Below are positions 19,533 to 26,999 of a stretch of 64,000 nucleotides of DNA, one piece after another. The translations under genes and the position numbers were made by a program. Each line of letters begins with the position of its first letter. Positions within the stretch are counted from its first letter, which is position 1. The stretch comes from Pedococcus aerophilus (lineage in GTDB: Bacteria; Actinomycetota; Actinomycetes; Actinomycetales; Dermatophilaceae): the NCBI RefSeq assembly GCF_039532215.1, contig NZ_BAAARN010000004.1, positions 392,106-456,105 of the forward strand. Reading direction: 5' to 3'. The notes under the pieces were generated by a model, which was not told the origin of the DNA, did not search any database, and worked only from the letters and a program-made list of their open reading frames with translations.

Positions 19533-21083
19533 GTGAACTACGACGACGTCGTCATCGGGGCCGGACACAACGGGCTCACCGCCGCTGCATACCTCGCCCG
19601 CGCGGGCCGCAAGGTCCTCGTCCTCGAGGCCGCCGACCACGTCGGCGGGGCCGCCGTCTCGGCGCAGGCGTTCCCGGGCGTGGATGCGCGGCTCTCGCGC
19701 TACTCCTACCTGGTGTCCCTGCTGCCACGGCAGATCATGACCGACCTCGACCTCGACGTCCGCCTCATCCGGCGCCGCTACTCCTCGTTCACGCCCGTGC
19801 CCTCCGACCCGACGCGCGGCCTGCTCGTCGACCACGGGGACCCGGCGGCGACAGCAGCGGGCTTCGCCGACCTCACGAGCGGCGGCCGCGAGCACGCGGC
19901 CTGGGACGACTTCTACGGTCGCGTCCAGCGGCTCGCGGAGAAGGTCTTCCCGACGGTCCTGGAGCCGCTGCGCTCCGAGGACGACCTCGCAGCGCTCGTC
20001 GGCGACGACGAGCTGTGGGAGTCGCTGGTGCGTCGCCCGCTCGGCGAGGTCCTCGAGGCGACCTTCGCCCACGACACGGTACGCGGCATCGTGGCCACCG
20101 ACGCGCTGATCGGCACCTTCGCCGACCTGCGCGGCGACGACCTGCGCCAGAACGTCTGCTTCCTCTACCACCTCATCGGTGGCGGCACGGGGGACTGGGA
20201 CGTCCCGGTCGGCGGCATGGGCGCAGTCACCGACGGCCTGGCCCGCGCCGCGATGGCCGCCGGTGCCGAGATCCGCACGGGCACAAGGGTCCTCGCGGTG
20301 GACCCGGACGGCGAGGTCCGCTGGGAGGGTGGCGCGGCCACCGCGTCGACGATCCATGCGGCGTGCGCCCCCACGGTCCTCAACCGCCTGCTCGAGGCCG
20401 CGGGCGCGATGCCCATCGAGACCGAGGCCGAGCCCGAGGGCGCCCAGCTCAAGGTCAACATGCTCCTGTCGCGGCTGCCCCGCCTGCGCGACGAAGCCGC
20501 CGACCCCACCGGAGCCTTCGCCGGCACCTTCCACATCAACGAGGGCTACGCCCAGCTCCAGGACTCGTATGCCGCCGCCGCAGCCGGGCGCGTGCCCCAG
20601 CTCCCGCCGTGCGAGATCTACTGCCACAGCCTCTCCGACCGTTCCATCCTCGGACCGGAGCTCGCGGCGACCGACGCCCAGACGCTGACCCTGTTCGGTC
20701 TGCACCTGCCGGCCCGCCTGTTCCGCGGCAGCCGCGAGGAGCACGACGCGGTCAAGGACCTGGCCCTGGCGCGCACCCTGGAGTCGCTGAACTCGGTGCT
20801 GGCCGAGCCCATCCAGGACGTGCTGCTGCGTGACGGGGACGGCGCCTACTGCCTCGAGGCCCGCACCCCGGTCGAGCTCGAGGCAGACCTGGGCCTGCCC
20901 GGCGGCAACATCTTCCACCGGTCTCTGCAGTGGCCGTGGGCCGAGCAGGGGTCCGAGGTGGGCACGTGGGGGGTCGAGACGAGCCACCCCAAGGTGCGGA
21001 TCGCGGGAGCCGGCGCGCGCCGCGGTGGTGGCGTCAGCGGCATACCGGGGCACAACGCCGCCCAGTCGGTGCTCGCGGGCTGA
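19533..21083 (+). CDS. FAD-dependent oxidoreductase, CrtI/PYROXD2-like
   Basis: 516-aa flavoprotein of the phytoene-desaturase-like amine-oxidase group. The dinucleotide-binding motif GAGHNG is at residues 9-14, followed by LVLEAADHVGGAA, and the C-terminus carries the family end GARRGGGVSGIPGHNAAQSVL. This subgroup is mostly uncharacterised, and carotenoid genes are not nearby, so the substrate is open. GTG 19533 lies 7 bases after a TAGGCT -10 (19520-19525), implying a leaderless mRNA. A second, decayed copy of the 3' end lies 4.4 kb downstream. Confidence 0.85.
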   Translation: MNYDDVVIGAGHNGLTAAAYLARAGRKVLVLEAADHVGGAAVSAQAFPGVDARLSRYSYLVSLLPRQIMTDLDLDVRLIRRRYSSFTPVPSDPTRGLLVDHGDPAATAAGFADLTSGGREHAAWDDFYGRVQRLAEKVFPTVLEPLRSEDDLAALVGDDELWESLVRRPLGEVLEATFAHDTVRGIVATDALIGTFADLRGDDLRQNVCFLYHLIGGGTGDWDVPVGGMGAVTDGLARAAMAAGAEIRTGTRVLAVDPDGEVRWEGGAATASTIHAACAPTVLNRLLEAAGAMPIETEAEPEGAQLKVNMLLSRLPRLRDEAADPTGAFAGTFHINEGYAQLQDSYAAAAAGRVPQLPPCEIYCHSLSDRSILGPELAATDAQTLTLFGLHLPARLFRGSREEHDAVKDLALARTLESLNSVLAEPIQDVLLRDGDGAYCLEARTPVELEADLGLPGGNIFHRSLQWPWAEQGSEVGTWGVETSHPKVRIAGAGARRGGGVSGIPGHNAAQSVLAG

Positions 21084-21102
21084 GGCGGTGCTCGCGGGCT
21101 GA
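21067..21102. repeat. 17-bp direct repeat at the oxidoreductase stop
   Basis: CGGTGCTCGCGGGCTGA occurs at 21067-21083, ending with the oxidoreductase stop codon, and again at 21086-21102. The duplication marks the left edge of the accessory patch. Confidence 0.85.
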
Positions 21103-21220
21103 CGCGGATGGTGCCAGCTCACGGTAGGGGGAATGGCTGGGAGCGAATCGCGTTTGGCGAGAGGGGATTTCCCCAGCAACAGACGTCCGACTGTCAGTGG
21201 TGGCCGATAGGTTTGGTCAC

Positions 21221-22702
21221 GTGTTCGACAGTGTGAAGTCCGTGCAGGTGGCCGACCCGGCCGCTCTCGTCGGCGAGCTGTTCGCGCTGTCGGACGAGCA
21301 GATCGCGGCCCTGCCGGTCGAGCAGGCGGAGGCAGTGGTGCTGGCGTCTCAGCGGGTGGCCAGTGCGGTCGTAGCGAGGCAGCGGTCGGCGATGGAGACG
21401 GTGGCCCGGCGCTGTGACGAGCGGGTCGAGCAGGAGGCGATCGACGCCACGGCCCGGGGCCTTCGTGTCAGCCGGGTCTCTGGCCTGGCTCTGGCGGCCG
21501 GGTCACTGGCGGCGCTGTTGCACGTGTCGCCGCGGACGATGTCGTCGCGGGTCGAGCAGGCGCGTCGGGTGGTGTGCGCTCTCCCGGCGGTGCACGCCCT
21601 CGCGTGGGCGGGTGACCTCGAGCCCTACCGGGTCGACGCGGTGGCGGCGGAGTCGATGGCCGCTCCGGCGGACCGGTTGCACGAGTTCGAGGCTCGCGTC
21701 CTCGAAGGCCCTGTCACCCACCTGCCCTGCGCCGCCTTGCGGCGGCGGGCCCGGCGCGCGGCCGACCGGTGCGCCCCCGACGCGGCGGTCGACCTGGCGC
21801 ACCTGTTTCGGACCCGCGCCGACGTGACCGCCCGCCCGGGGGAGTGCACCGAGATGACCCGGATCGTGGCGGACCTGCCGACGCCGGTGGCGATGCGTGT
21901 GTACGGCGCGGTCGACGCCCTGGCCGACGAGTACGCCCGTGCCAACCCAGGTCAGCGGATCGGGGCGGCCCGGGCGGAGGCGCTGGCCGACCTGGTCGAG
22001 GCGAACGCGACGATCAGCACCACCATCGAGCTCGTGGCTCCCGTCGACGCCGGGCACACCTACGGGCCGGATCTCGGCGTCTCGAGTGCCTGCCTCGGTG
22101 AGCCCGGGTGGCCCGAGGAGCCGCACCTCTCGATGGTGGACCAGACGCCCTCGCTCCACGCATCGGCTGAGTCGGACGGTGTCCATGAGGATGTCGGTGG
22201 GTGCGAGGAGCTCGACGACGGCGTACTGCACGAGCACGAGACCGATGACCGGTGGTTCGTCTCCGCGCACACCGAGGTCCCCACCGTGGGGTCGCTGCTG
22301 CCCTCCGACGTCGTCGACCTTCTCAAGGACCCCGATGTCACGATCCGGCTGTCTCGCAGCGACTCGGTCACCGGTGCGACACGGTGGCAGGACCCCACCA
22401 CCTACCGACCCGGCGCCCGCACCGCCCGCGCGGTCCGGTCCCGAGACGGAACCTGCCGGTTCCCCGGCTGCGGCACACCGGCTGGACGCTGCCAGCTCGA
22501 CCACGTCGTCCGACATCCCGACGGCCCGACCACCGTCACCAACCTGCAGTCACTGTGCGCGACCCACCACGGGTTCAAGCACCATGCCGGCTGGCGCGTC
22601 GACATGGACGAGCGGGGAGTCTGCACCTGGACCGCCCCCGACGGCCGCACCCACACGACGTCGCCGATGGATCGCCACGGCCGGTCGCCCTCCGTCGCCT
22701 GA
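21221..22702 (+). CDS. DUF222/HNH endonuclease domain protein (13E12-repeat type)
   Basis: 493-aa protein of the large actinobacterial 13E12/DUF222 family. Residues about 10-330 are the DUF222 region, followed by an acidic linker. The C-terminal HNH nuclease region has CRFPGC, CQLDHVV and CATHHGFKH, giving the Cys pairs and His of an HNH fold. These genes are repeated and mobile in actinobacterial genomes, but their role is not settled. GTG 21221 is preferred to an upstream GTG because TAGGTT (21208-21213) lies exactly 7 bases before it. It sits just inside the left edge of the accessory patch. Confidence 0.85.
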   Translation: MFDSVKSVQVADPAALVGELFALSDEQIAALPVEQAEAVVLASQRVASAVVARQRSAMETVARRCDERVEQEAIDATARGLRVSRVSGLALAAGSLAALLHVSPRTMSSRVEQARRVVCALPAVHALAWAGDLEPYRVDAVAAESMAAPADRLHEFEARVLEGPVTHLPCAALRRRARRAADRCAPDAAVDLAHLFRTRADVTARPGECTEMTRIVADLPTPVAMRVYGAVDALADEYARANPGQRIGAARAEALADLVEANATISTTIELVAPVDAGHTYGPDLGVSSACLGEPGWPEEPHLSMVDQTPSLHASAESDGVHEDVGGCEELDDGVLHEHETDDRWFVSAHTEVPTVGSLLPSDVVDLLKDPDVTIRLSRSDSVTGATRWQDPTTYRPGARTARAVRSRDGTCRFPGCGTPAGRCQLDHVVRHPDGPTTVTNLQSLCATHHGFKHHAGWRVDMDERGVCTWTAPDGRTHTTSPMDRHGRSPSVA

Positions 22703-22770
22703 CGGCGCACCGATCTTTCCGGATCTGCCGATGAGCGGACGGAGAGGTGTCCGATGGCTATGGTCGTCGA

Positions 22771-22938
22771 ATGACGAGGGCGACGACTATGCGACTGGGT
22801 CTCGGCGCTGGCTCGCTGGGCGTCATCGGAGGCGTGCTCGCGCTGCTCGGCGGGAGCCCCGAGGGCTGGATTGCTGTTGCCTGCGGAGTAGGCATGGTCG
22901 CTTTGATTCTTATCGAGGGAAGGCGCAGTCGGAGGTAG
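22771..22938 (+). CDS. Tiny two-span membrane protein (55 aa)
   Basis: Unrecognised 55-residue protein with two short hydrophobic stretches (LGAGSLGVIGGVLALLGG and WIAVACGVGMVALILI) separated by a turn and ending in Arg/Ser. The ATG at 22771 lies 6 bases after TATGGT, a leaderless-type -10, and no ribosome-binding sequence is present. It lies between the HNH gene and a GNAT gene in the accessory patch. Confidence 0.5.
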   Translation: MTRATTMRLGLGAGSLGVIGGVLALLGGSPEGWIAVACGVGMVALILIEGRRSRR

Positions 22939-23208
22939 GCGGGACTTCGCGCTCTCATGCCGCGACCCGCTCGCGCCGATGCAGGACGGGCGCAGGCCCG
23001 GCCACGCGTCAGCCGGGGCGACTGATGTTAAAGAAGGCGGCGGCCAACGGCCGTCGCGCGGTAGCGTCCTACCGTGGATACCTGCTGCTTTGGACGTTCC
23101 CGCCGCTACTGAGCGGCGAGCGTCCTACTCTTGATCGCTCTACCGCTTTCAGCGCCCATGTCGACGCGTGACTCGCTGTCGACCTTCGTCCTGAAACGGA
23201 GTATTTCT
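22939..23208. other. Gap between small membrane gene and GNAT gene
   Basis: 270 bases without a gene. The sequence GCGTCCTAC occurs twice, near 23063 and 23119. The region becomes AT-richer towards the GNAT gene, and CGGAG at about 23198 is its ribosome-binding site. Nothing else is recognised. Confidence 0.4.
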
Positions 23209-23727
23209 ATGCCCAACCAACCTCGCCGAAGCGCTTCAGCCGGTCTCATTCGGCTCTTGACGCCCGACGACCTGCAAGCAGTGGTCGACCTTTCGCTCTC
23301 TGCTTGGGAGCCCGTATTTGTTTCATTCGAGAACATCCTCGGAACTGCCATTTTCGGTCATCTCTATCGCCCCGACTGGCGAGAAGCTCAAGCGGCAGAG
23401 GTCCGGAAAAAGTGCCTCGCCGAGACTTGCGAGTCATTTGTGTTGACGACAGCAGATGGCGGTGTCGTTGGCTTCCTCGTGCTCGCGCAAGACAGCAACC
23501 AATCGCTAGGAATTATCGAGATGGTCGCCGTACACCCCACCCATCAACGTCGCGGGCACGCCAGCGCCCTGATGCGATTCGCAATCCAGCGGCTCCGTGA
23601 TCGGGGATTGGCGCTCATCAACGTAGGCACCGGCGGCGATCAAGGACACGCCCCGGCGCGAGCACTCTACGAAAGCTTGGGCTTCATCGGAGTTCCGTTG
23701 GTGAACTACTACATAGCGAACGAGTAG
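23209..23727 (+). CDS. GNAT-family N-acetyltransferase
   Basis: 172-aa acetyltransferase. It begins with IRLLTPDDLQAVVDLSLSAWEP, has the beta-4/alpha-3 acetyl-CoA motif VAVHPTHQRRGHASALM and ends with the usual ARALYESLGF. The acceptor could be a small molecule or protein; related enzymes often confer resistance, but this cannot be claimed. ATG 23209 is chosen because CGGAG lies 8-9 bases upstream. Base composition is visibly lower in GC than the core genes, and codons such as ATT, TTT and GAA are more frequent, suggesting transfer. Confidence 0.85.
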   Translation: MPNQPRRSASAGLIRLLTPDDLQAVVDLSLSAWEPVFVSFENILGTAIFGHLYRPDWREAQAAEVRKKCLAETCESFVLTTADGGVVGFLVLAQDSNQSLGIIEMVAVHPTHQRRGHASALMRFAIQRLRDRGLALINVGTGGDQGHAPARALYESLGFIGVPLVNYYIANE

Positions 23728-23743
23728 GGCAGCAAGCACGGTT

Positions 23744-23776
23744 GGTCCCGCTCAACTCGCAATGTTCAGCGGGACC
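23744..23776 (+). terminator. Hairpin after the GNAT gene
   Basis: GGTCCCGCT (23744-23752) and AGCGGGACC (23768-23776) form a 9-bp stem around a 15-base loop, 17 bases past the GNAT stop. No T tract follows, so it may be a terminator or a mobile-element end. Confidence 0.5.
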
Positions 23777-24080
23777 GACTCGGGCTGTCACCACCCACCC
23801 ACGGCAGAAGTGGCACCACCCCGGGAACCGGTCTCGCGGAGGGTCACCGGCGCGTCACGAGTCATGTAGGCGGCACGCACATGCCCCCCAGCGACGCGAA
23901 TGACATGCACGACTCGGCCGACGCCGAACGTCCGCTCATGCCGAAGTGTCGATCGTCCGCTCATGCCGCTCTGCGGACACAGGCGGTGCGTCTGTCTTGG
24001 TCCTCGGGTCGCGCCGGTGCGGCACCCACTGCCGCTGCAGGCTGCTTTCGAGGCGATGGGGTTCAGAGGAGAATGCAGCA
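23777..24080. other. Gene-free stretch with two copies of a 15-bp repeat
   Basis: About 300 bases between the GNAT hairpin and the next gene. The exact 15-mer CGTCCGCTCATGCCG occurs at 23929-23943 and 23954-23968. The second copy can fold as GTCCGC...GCGGAC. The ribosome-binding site AGAGGAG of the following gene is at 24065-24071. No coding sequence is supported here. Confidence 0.6.
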
Positions 24081-24713
24081 ATGCCACTGACCCCTGAACC
24101 GGACCTCTCGTATGGGGAATGGTTCGCCCAGGCCCAGCCGAGAAGCGAGCTGTCGTCGCGGGGACCGGCGGTCTTCGCCAGCTACGCACAACTCGTGCAT
24201 CCCGTTCACGAGGGGGATGACCCACAGGACCCGGCTGCGCTGCTGTGCGTCGAAGGCGATCTGGCAGACCGCGAGCTGGAAGTGCTGGTGGACGTACTGG
24301 GTCAGCACACCACCACACCTGGCGACTGCTTCTTCGGCCTCTGGGACGGGTTCGGCGACATTCACGGCAGCCCGTCAGTGACCCTGATCAGCCTCGATGG
24401 CGAGGGCCCGCTTCCTCCTGCGCCGCCAGCATTCACGGCTGAGGTCATCCGCAGCCCACGGCTGTGTCTGCCTGGGCGTGACTACCTACTGTTCCGAGGT
24501 TCGCTCTCTGAAGCTGGGCAGTGGGGGGCCGCGGACCTGATGCCCGGCTGGCCGCGACGGATCAACAGCCCGAATCTCATGTGGCCTGCCGACCACGCCT
24601 GGTTCGTCGCTACCGAGATAGACCATCCTTGGACCGGAATCGGCGGCAGCGAAGCGCTCGTGGATGACCTGCTTGACGCCAACGACCTCCACGCCACGCG
24701 GGTCTGGCGCTAA
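24081..24713 (+). CDS. Conserved hypothetical protein (210 aa)
   Basis: Unnamed protein with recognisable blocks CFFGLWDGFGDIHG, DYLLFRGSL, PNLMWPADHAWFVATEIDHPW and TGIGGSEALVDDLL. I recall similar actinobacterial proteins with the PNL-WPADRAW-VATEID pattern, all of unknown role. It has no signal peptide or membrane segment, so it should be cytoplasmic. The ATG at 24081 follows AGAGGAG at 9-base spacing. One copy of the patch-wide 15-bp repeat begins 14 bases past its stop. Confidence 0.7.
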   Translation: MPLTPEPDLSYGEWFAQAQPRSELSSRGPAVFASYAQLVHPVHEGDDPQDPAALLCVEGDLADRELEVLVDVLGQHTTTPGDCFFGLWDGFGDIHGSPSVTLISLDGEGPLPPAPPAFTAEVIRSPRLCLPGRDYLLFRGSLSEAGQWGAADLMPGWPRRINSPNLMWPADHAWFVATEIDHPWTGIGGSEALVDDLLDANDLHATRVWR

Positions 24714-24726
24714 GTCATCGGGCAGA

Positions 24727-24741
24727 CGTCCGCTCATGCCG
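24727..24741 (+). repeat. 15-bp dispersed repeat, third copy
   Basis: CGTCCGCTCATGCCG, identical to the copies at 23929 and 23954, beginning 14 bases past the stop of the 210-aa gene and 66 bases before the lipoprotein gene. A fourth copy with one change is at 25427-25441. Confidence 0.85.
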
Positions 24742-24806
24742 CAAGTTGCGCGGCGAGTAGCGGCATTTGCCGTTCTCCCGACGCGCGGGGCTGTTTTACT
24801 CCGCTT

Positions 24807-25400
24807 ATGAGATGCGGGCGGGGGATGCTCCAGTCGTTGGCTTCGGTTGTTGTGGGCGCCACCCTGCTGAGTGCGTGTCAAGCCGCGAGCAACGATGCAC
24901 GCTCCAGCTCCACGAACCCACGGTCGGCCTGGACCGTTCCGGCGGGCCGGGGCACCGAAGATGTCTTTCTCGTCGGCATGGTGCAACGCAACGGTCAACC
25001 TCATCACGACGCAACCGTCTTTGTGAGCCTGGAGGCCGACGACGACCTGCCAGTGGGTTCACTCGTGCCAACGTGGCAGTCGCCCACGGTCAGGGTCGGC
25101 ACGGACGGTCGTTTCATCATTCACCTGAGTCCTTCGGACATCCCAGCGAAATTTCTGCCGCCAGACGCCGACTACCTCAACTTCGAGGTCAATGCCATCA
25201 GTGGGCTGGACGTGGCTGGCTGGAGCTCCACGGTCTATCCACTCGGGCAGCAAGGCACGTGGCGAACCTCGGGCGCTGGCACAGCAGACGCGGTGGCACA
25301 GTTCAACTTCGCCTTCGGCCGAAACCCCACCATGTCCTTCACCGACTCTGACGGACAGCGTGAGGACAGTCCATTGCCGGTGGTGCAGTTTCATCAGTAG
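24807..25400 (+). CDS. Putative secreted lipoprotein of unknown function
   Basis: 197-aa protein with a lipoprotein signal: hydrophobic LQSLASVVVGATLLSAC with lipobox LSAC, then a Ser/Asn-rich linker. The mature part has beta-rich segments (VFLVGMVQRNGQPHHDATVFVSLE, GRFIIHLSPSD) resembling a carboxypeptidase-regulatory-like fold, but I cannot name a family. ATG 24807 or the in-frame ATG at 24825 could be the start; GGGCGGGGG lies before the latter. It is in the accessory patch between two copies of the 15-bp repeat. Confidence 0.65.
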   Translation: MRCGRGMLQSLASVVVGATLLSACQAASNDARSSSTNPRSAWTVPAGRGTEDVFLVGMVQRNGQPHHDATVFVSLEADDDLPVGSLVPTWQSPTVRVGTDGRFIIHLSPSDIPAKFLPPDADYLNFEVNAISGLDVAGWSSTVYPLGQQGTWRTSGAGTADAVAQFNFAFGRNPTMSFTDSDGQREDSPLPVVQFHQ

Positions 25401-25426
25401 CACTCGCTTCTTGACCGAGGCCGCAA

Positions 25427-25441
25427 CGTCCGCTCGTGCCG
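25427..25441 (+). repeat. 15-bp dispersed repeat, fourth copy (one mismatch)
   Basis: CGTCCGCTCGTGCCG differs from the other three copies only by G for A at position 10. It begins 27 bases past the lipoprotein gene stop and just before the decayed oxidoreductase end. Confidence 0.8.
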
Positions 25442-25485
25442 CGATTGATGTGTCTCTGCCCACGCGACCGCGCGGCATACGTGGT

Positions 25486-25563
25486 GTCGGCGTGGCTCTG
25501 CGCTGGGGCGGGCTCAGCGGCATACCGGGGCACAACGCTGCCGCGTCGGCGCTCGCCAGCTGA
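25486..25563 (+). pseudogene. Decayed second copy of the oxidoreductase 3' end
   Basis: The frame encodes ALRWGGLSGIPGHNAA followed by SALAS and a stop, aligned with the intact C-terminus ARRGGGVSGIPGHNAA, QSVLAG and stop at 21020-21083. A run of 25 bases (TCAGCGGCATACCGGGGCAC and the next five) is identical, and the last 30 bases differ at several positions. Nothing upstream matches the rest of the oxidoreductase. It is therefore a remnant, not a gene, and marks the right edge of the accessory patch. Confidence 0.75.
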
Positions 25564-25618
25564 ACACCACGGCGGTGCGGCACGCGCCGCACCACCGTTC
25601 TAGGGCAGGATCACCCCC

Positions 25619-26956
25619 ATGGATCGTCAGCAGGAGTTCGTCCTTCGCACCATCGAGGAGCGCGACATCCGCTTCGTGCGGCTGTGGTTCACCGACGTGC
25701 TCGGGACCCTGAAGTCCGTGGCCGTCGCGCCCGCCGAGCTCGAGGGCGCCTTCGCCGAGGGGATCGGTTTCGACGGCTCGGCGATCGAGGGCTTCGCGCG
25801 CGTCTATGAGGCCGACATGCTGGCCAAGCCCGACCCGGCGACGTTCCAGGTGCTGCCGTGGCGCGGGGAGAACCCCGGCACCGCCCGCATGTTCTGCGAC
25901 ATCACGCTGCCCGACGGCTCGCCGAGCTTCGCCGACCCGCGCCACGTCCTGCAGCGCGCGCTGGGCAAAGCGTCCGACCTCGGGTTCACCTTCTACACGC
26001 ACCCCGAGATCGAGTTCTACCTCCTCAAGCAGGGCTTCACGCCCGGCGACAGCCCCGAACCCGTCGACCAGGCCGGTTATTTCGACCACGTGCCGCACGG
26101 CACGGGCCACGACTTCCGGCGCGCCGCGATCACCATGCTCGAGTCGATGGGCATCTCGGTGGAGTTCAGCCACCACGAGGGCGGTCCCGGCCAAAACGAG
26201 ATCGACCTGCGCTACGCCGACGCCCTCTCGACGGCCGACAACATCATGACCTTCCGGACGGTCATCAAGGAGGTCGCCCTCGAGCAGGGCATCTTCGCCT
26301 CCTTCATGCCCAAGCCCTTCGCGAACCACCCCGGCTCCGGCATGCACACCCACATGTCGCTGTTCGACGGCGACAGCAACGCCTTCTACGAGGCCGGCGC
26401 TCCCTACCAGCTGAGCAAGGTGGGTCGTCAGTTCATCGCCGGGTTGCTGCGGCACGGCGCGGAGATCACCGCCGTCACCAACCAGTGGGTCAACTCCTAC
26501 AAGCGGCTCTGGGGAGGCGGCGAGGCCCCCGCCCACCTGACTTGGGGCCACAACAACCGCTCGGCGATGGTCCGCGTGCCGATGTACAAGCCCACCAAGG
26601 GCCAGAGCAGCCGGGTCGAGGTGCGCACCCTCGACGCAGCCTGCAACCCCTACCTCGCGTTCGCGCTCATGCTGTCCGCCGGCCTCAAGGGCATCGAGGA
26701 GGACTACGCGCTGCCGCCGGAGACCGAGGACGACGTGTGGGGCCTGACCTCGGCCGAGCGCCAGGCGATGGGGATCGAGCCTCTGCCGACCTCGCTGCAC
26801 GAGGCCATCCGCGTCATGGAGAAGAGCGACCTCGTCGCCGACACCCTCGGCGAGCACGTCTTCGACTTCTTCCTGCGCAACAAGCGCGCAGAGTGGGACG
26901 ACTACCGCGGCGAGATCACCCGCTTCGAGCTCGAGCGCTACCTGCCCGGACTGTGA
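25619..26956 (+). CDS. glnA2: Type I glutamine synthetase, GlnA2 class
   Basis: 445-aa glutamine-synthetase-fold enzyme. Signatures are GFDGSAIEGF (residues 50-59), the metal-ligand HPEIEFYL, NHPGSGMHTHMSLF, NNRSAMVRVP and RVEVRTLDAACNPYLA. The length and its place before glnE match mycobacterial GlnA2. In Streptomyces, GlnA2-type proteins have been described as gamma-glutamylpolyamine synthetases, so plain ammonium assimilation is not certain. Tyr363 in DYALPP aligns with the adenylylation-site region (NLYDLPP) of GlnA1-type enzymes. ATG 25619 is preceded by AGGATCA. Confidence 0.9.
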   Translation: MDRQQEFVLRTIEERDIRFVRLWFTDVLGTLKSVAVAPAELEGAFAEGIGFDGSAIEGFARVYEADMLAKPDPATFQVLPWRGENPGTARMFCDITLPDGSPSFADPRHVLQRALGKASDLGFTFYTHPEIEFYLLKQGFTPGDSPEPVDQAGYFDHVPHGTGHDFRRAAITMLESMGISVEFSHHEGGPGQNEIDLRYADALSTADNIMTFRTVIKEVALEQGIFASFMPKPFANHPGSGMHTHMSLFDGDSNAFYEAGAPYQLSKVGRQFIAGLLRHGAEITAVTNQWVNSYKRLWGGGEAPAHLTWGHNNRSAMVRVPMYKPTKGQSSRVEVRTLDAACNPYLAFALMLSAGLKGIEEDYALPPETEDDVWGLTSAERQAMGIEPLPTSLHEAIRVMEKSDLVADTLGEHVFDFFLRNKRAEWDDYRGEITRFELERYLPGL

Positions 26957-26999
26957 GGACCGCCGCCGGCCCCGCTCGACCCGCGAGGGCGTGGTCGTG

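Noticed and set aside
21221..22702. HNH protein as an active homing endonuclease or restriction enzyme
   Set aside because: The DUF222/13E12 layout is a common repeated family in Actinobacteria without shown activity, and no methyltransferase or intron adjoins it.
23744..23776. Possible integron attC site at the hairpin after the GNAT gene
   Set aside because: The stem is long, but the GTTRRRY and RYYYAAC core sites and the usual attC spacing are absent, and there is no integron integrase in the window.
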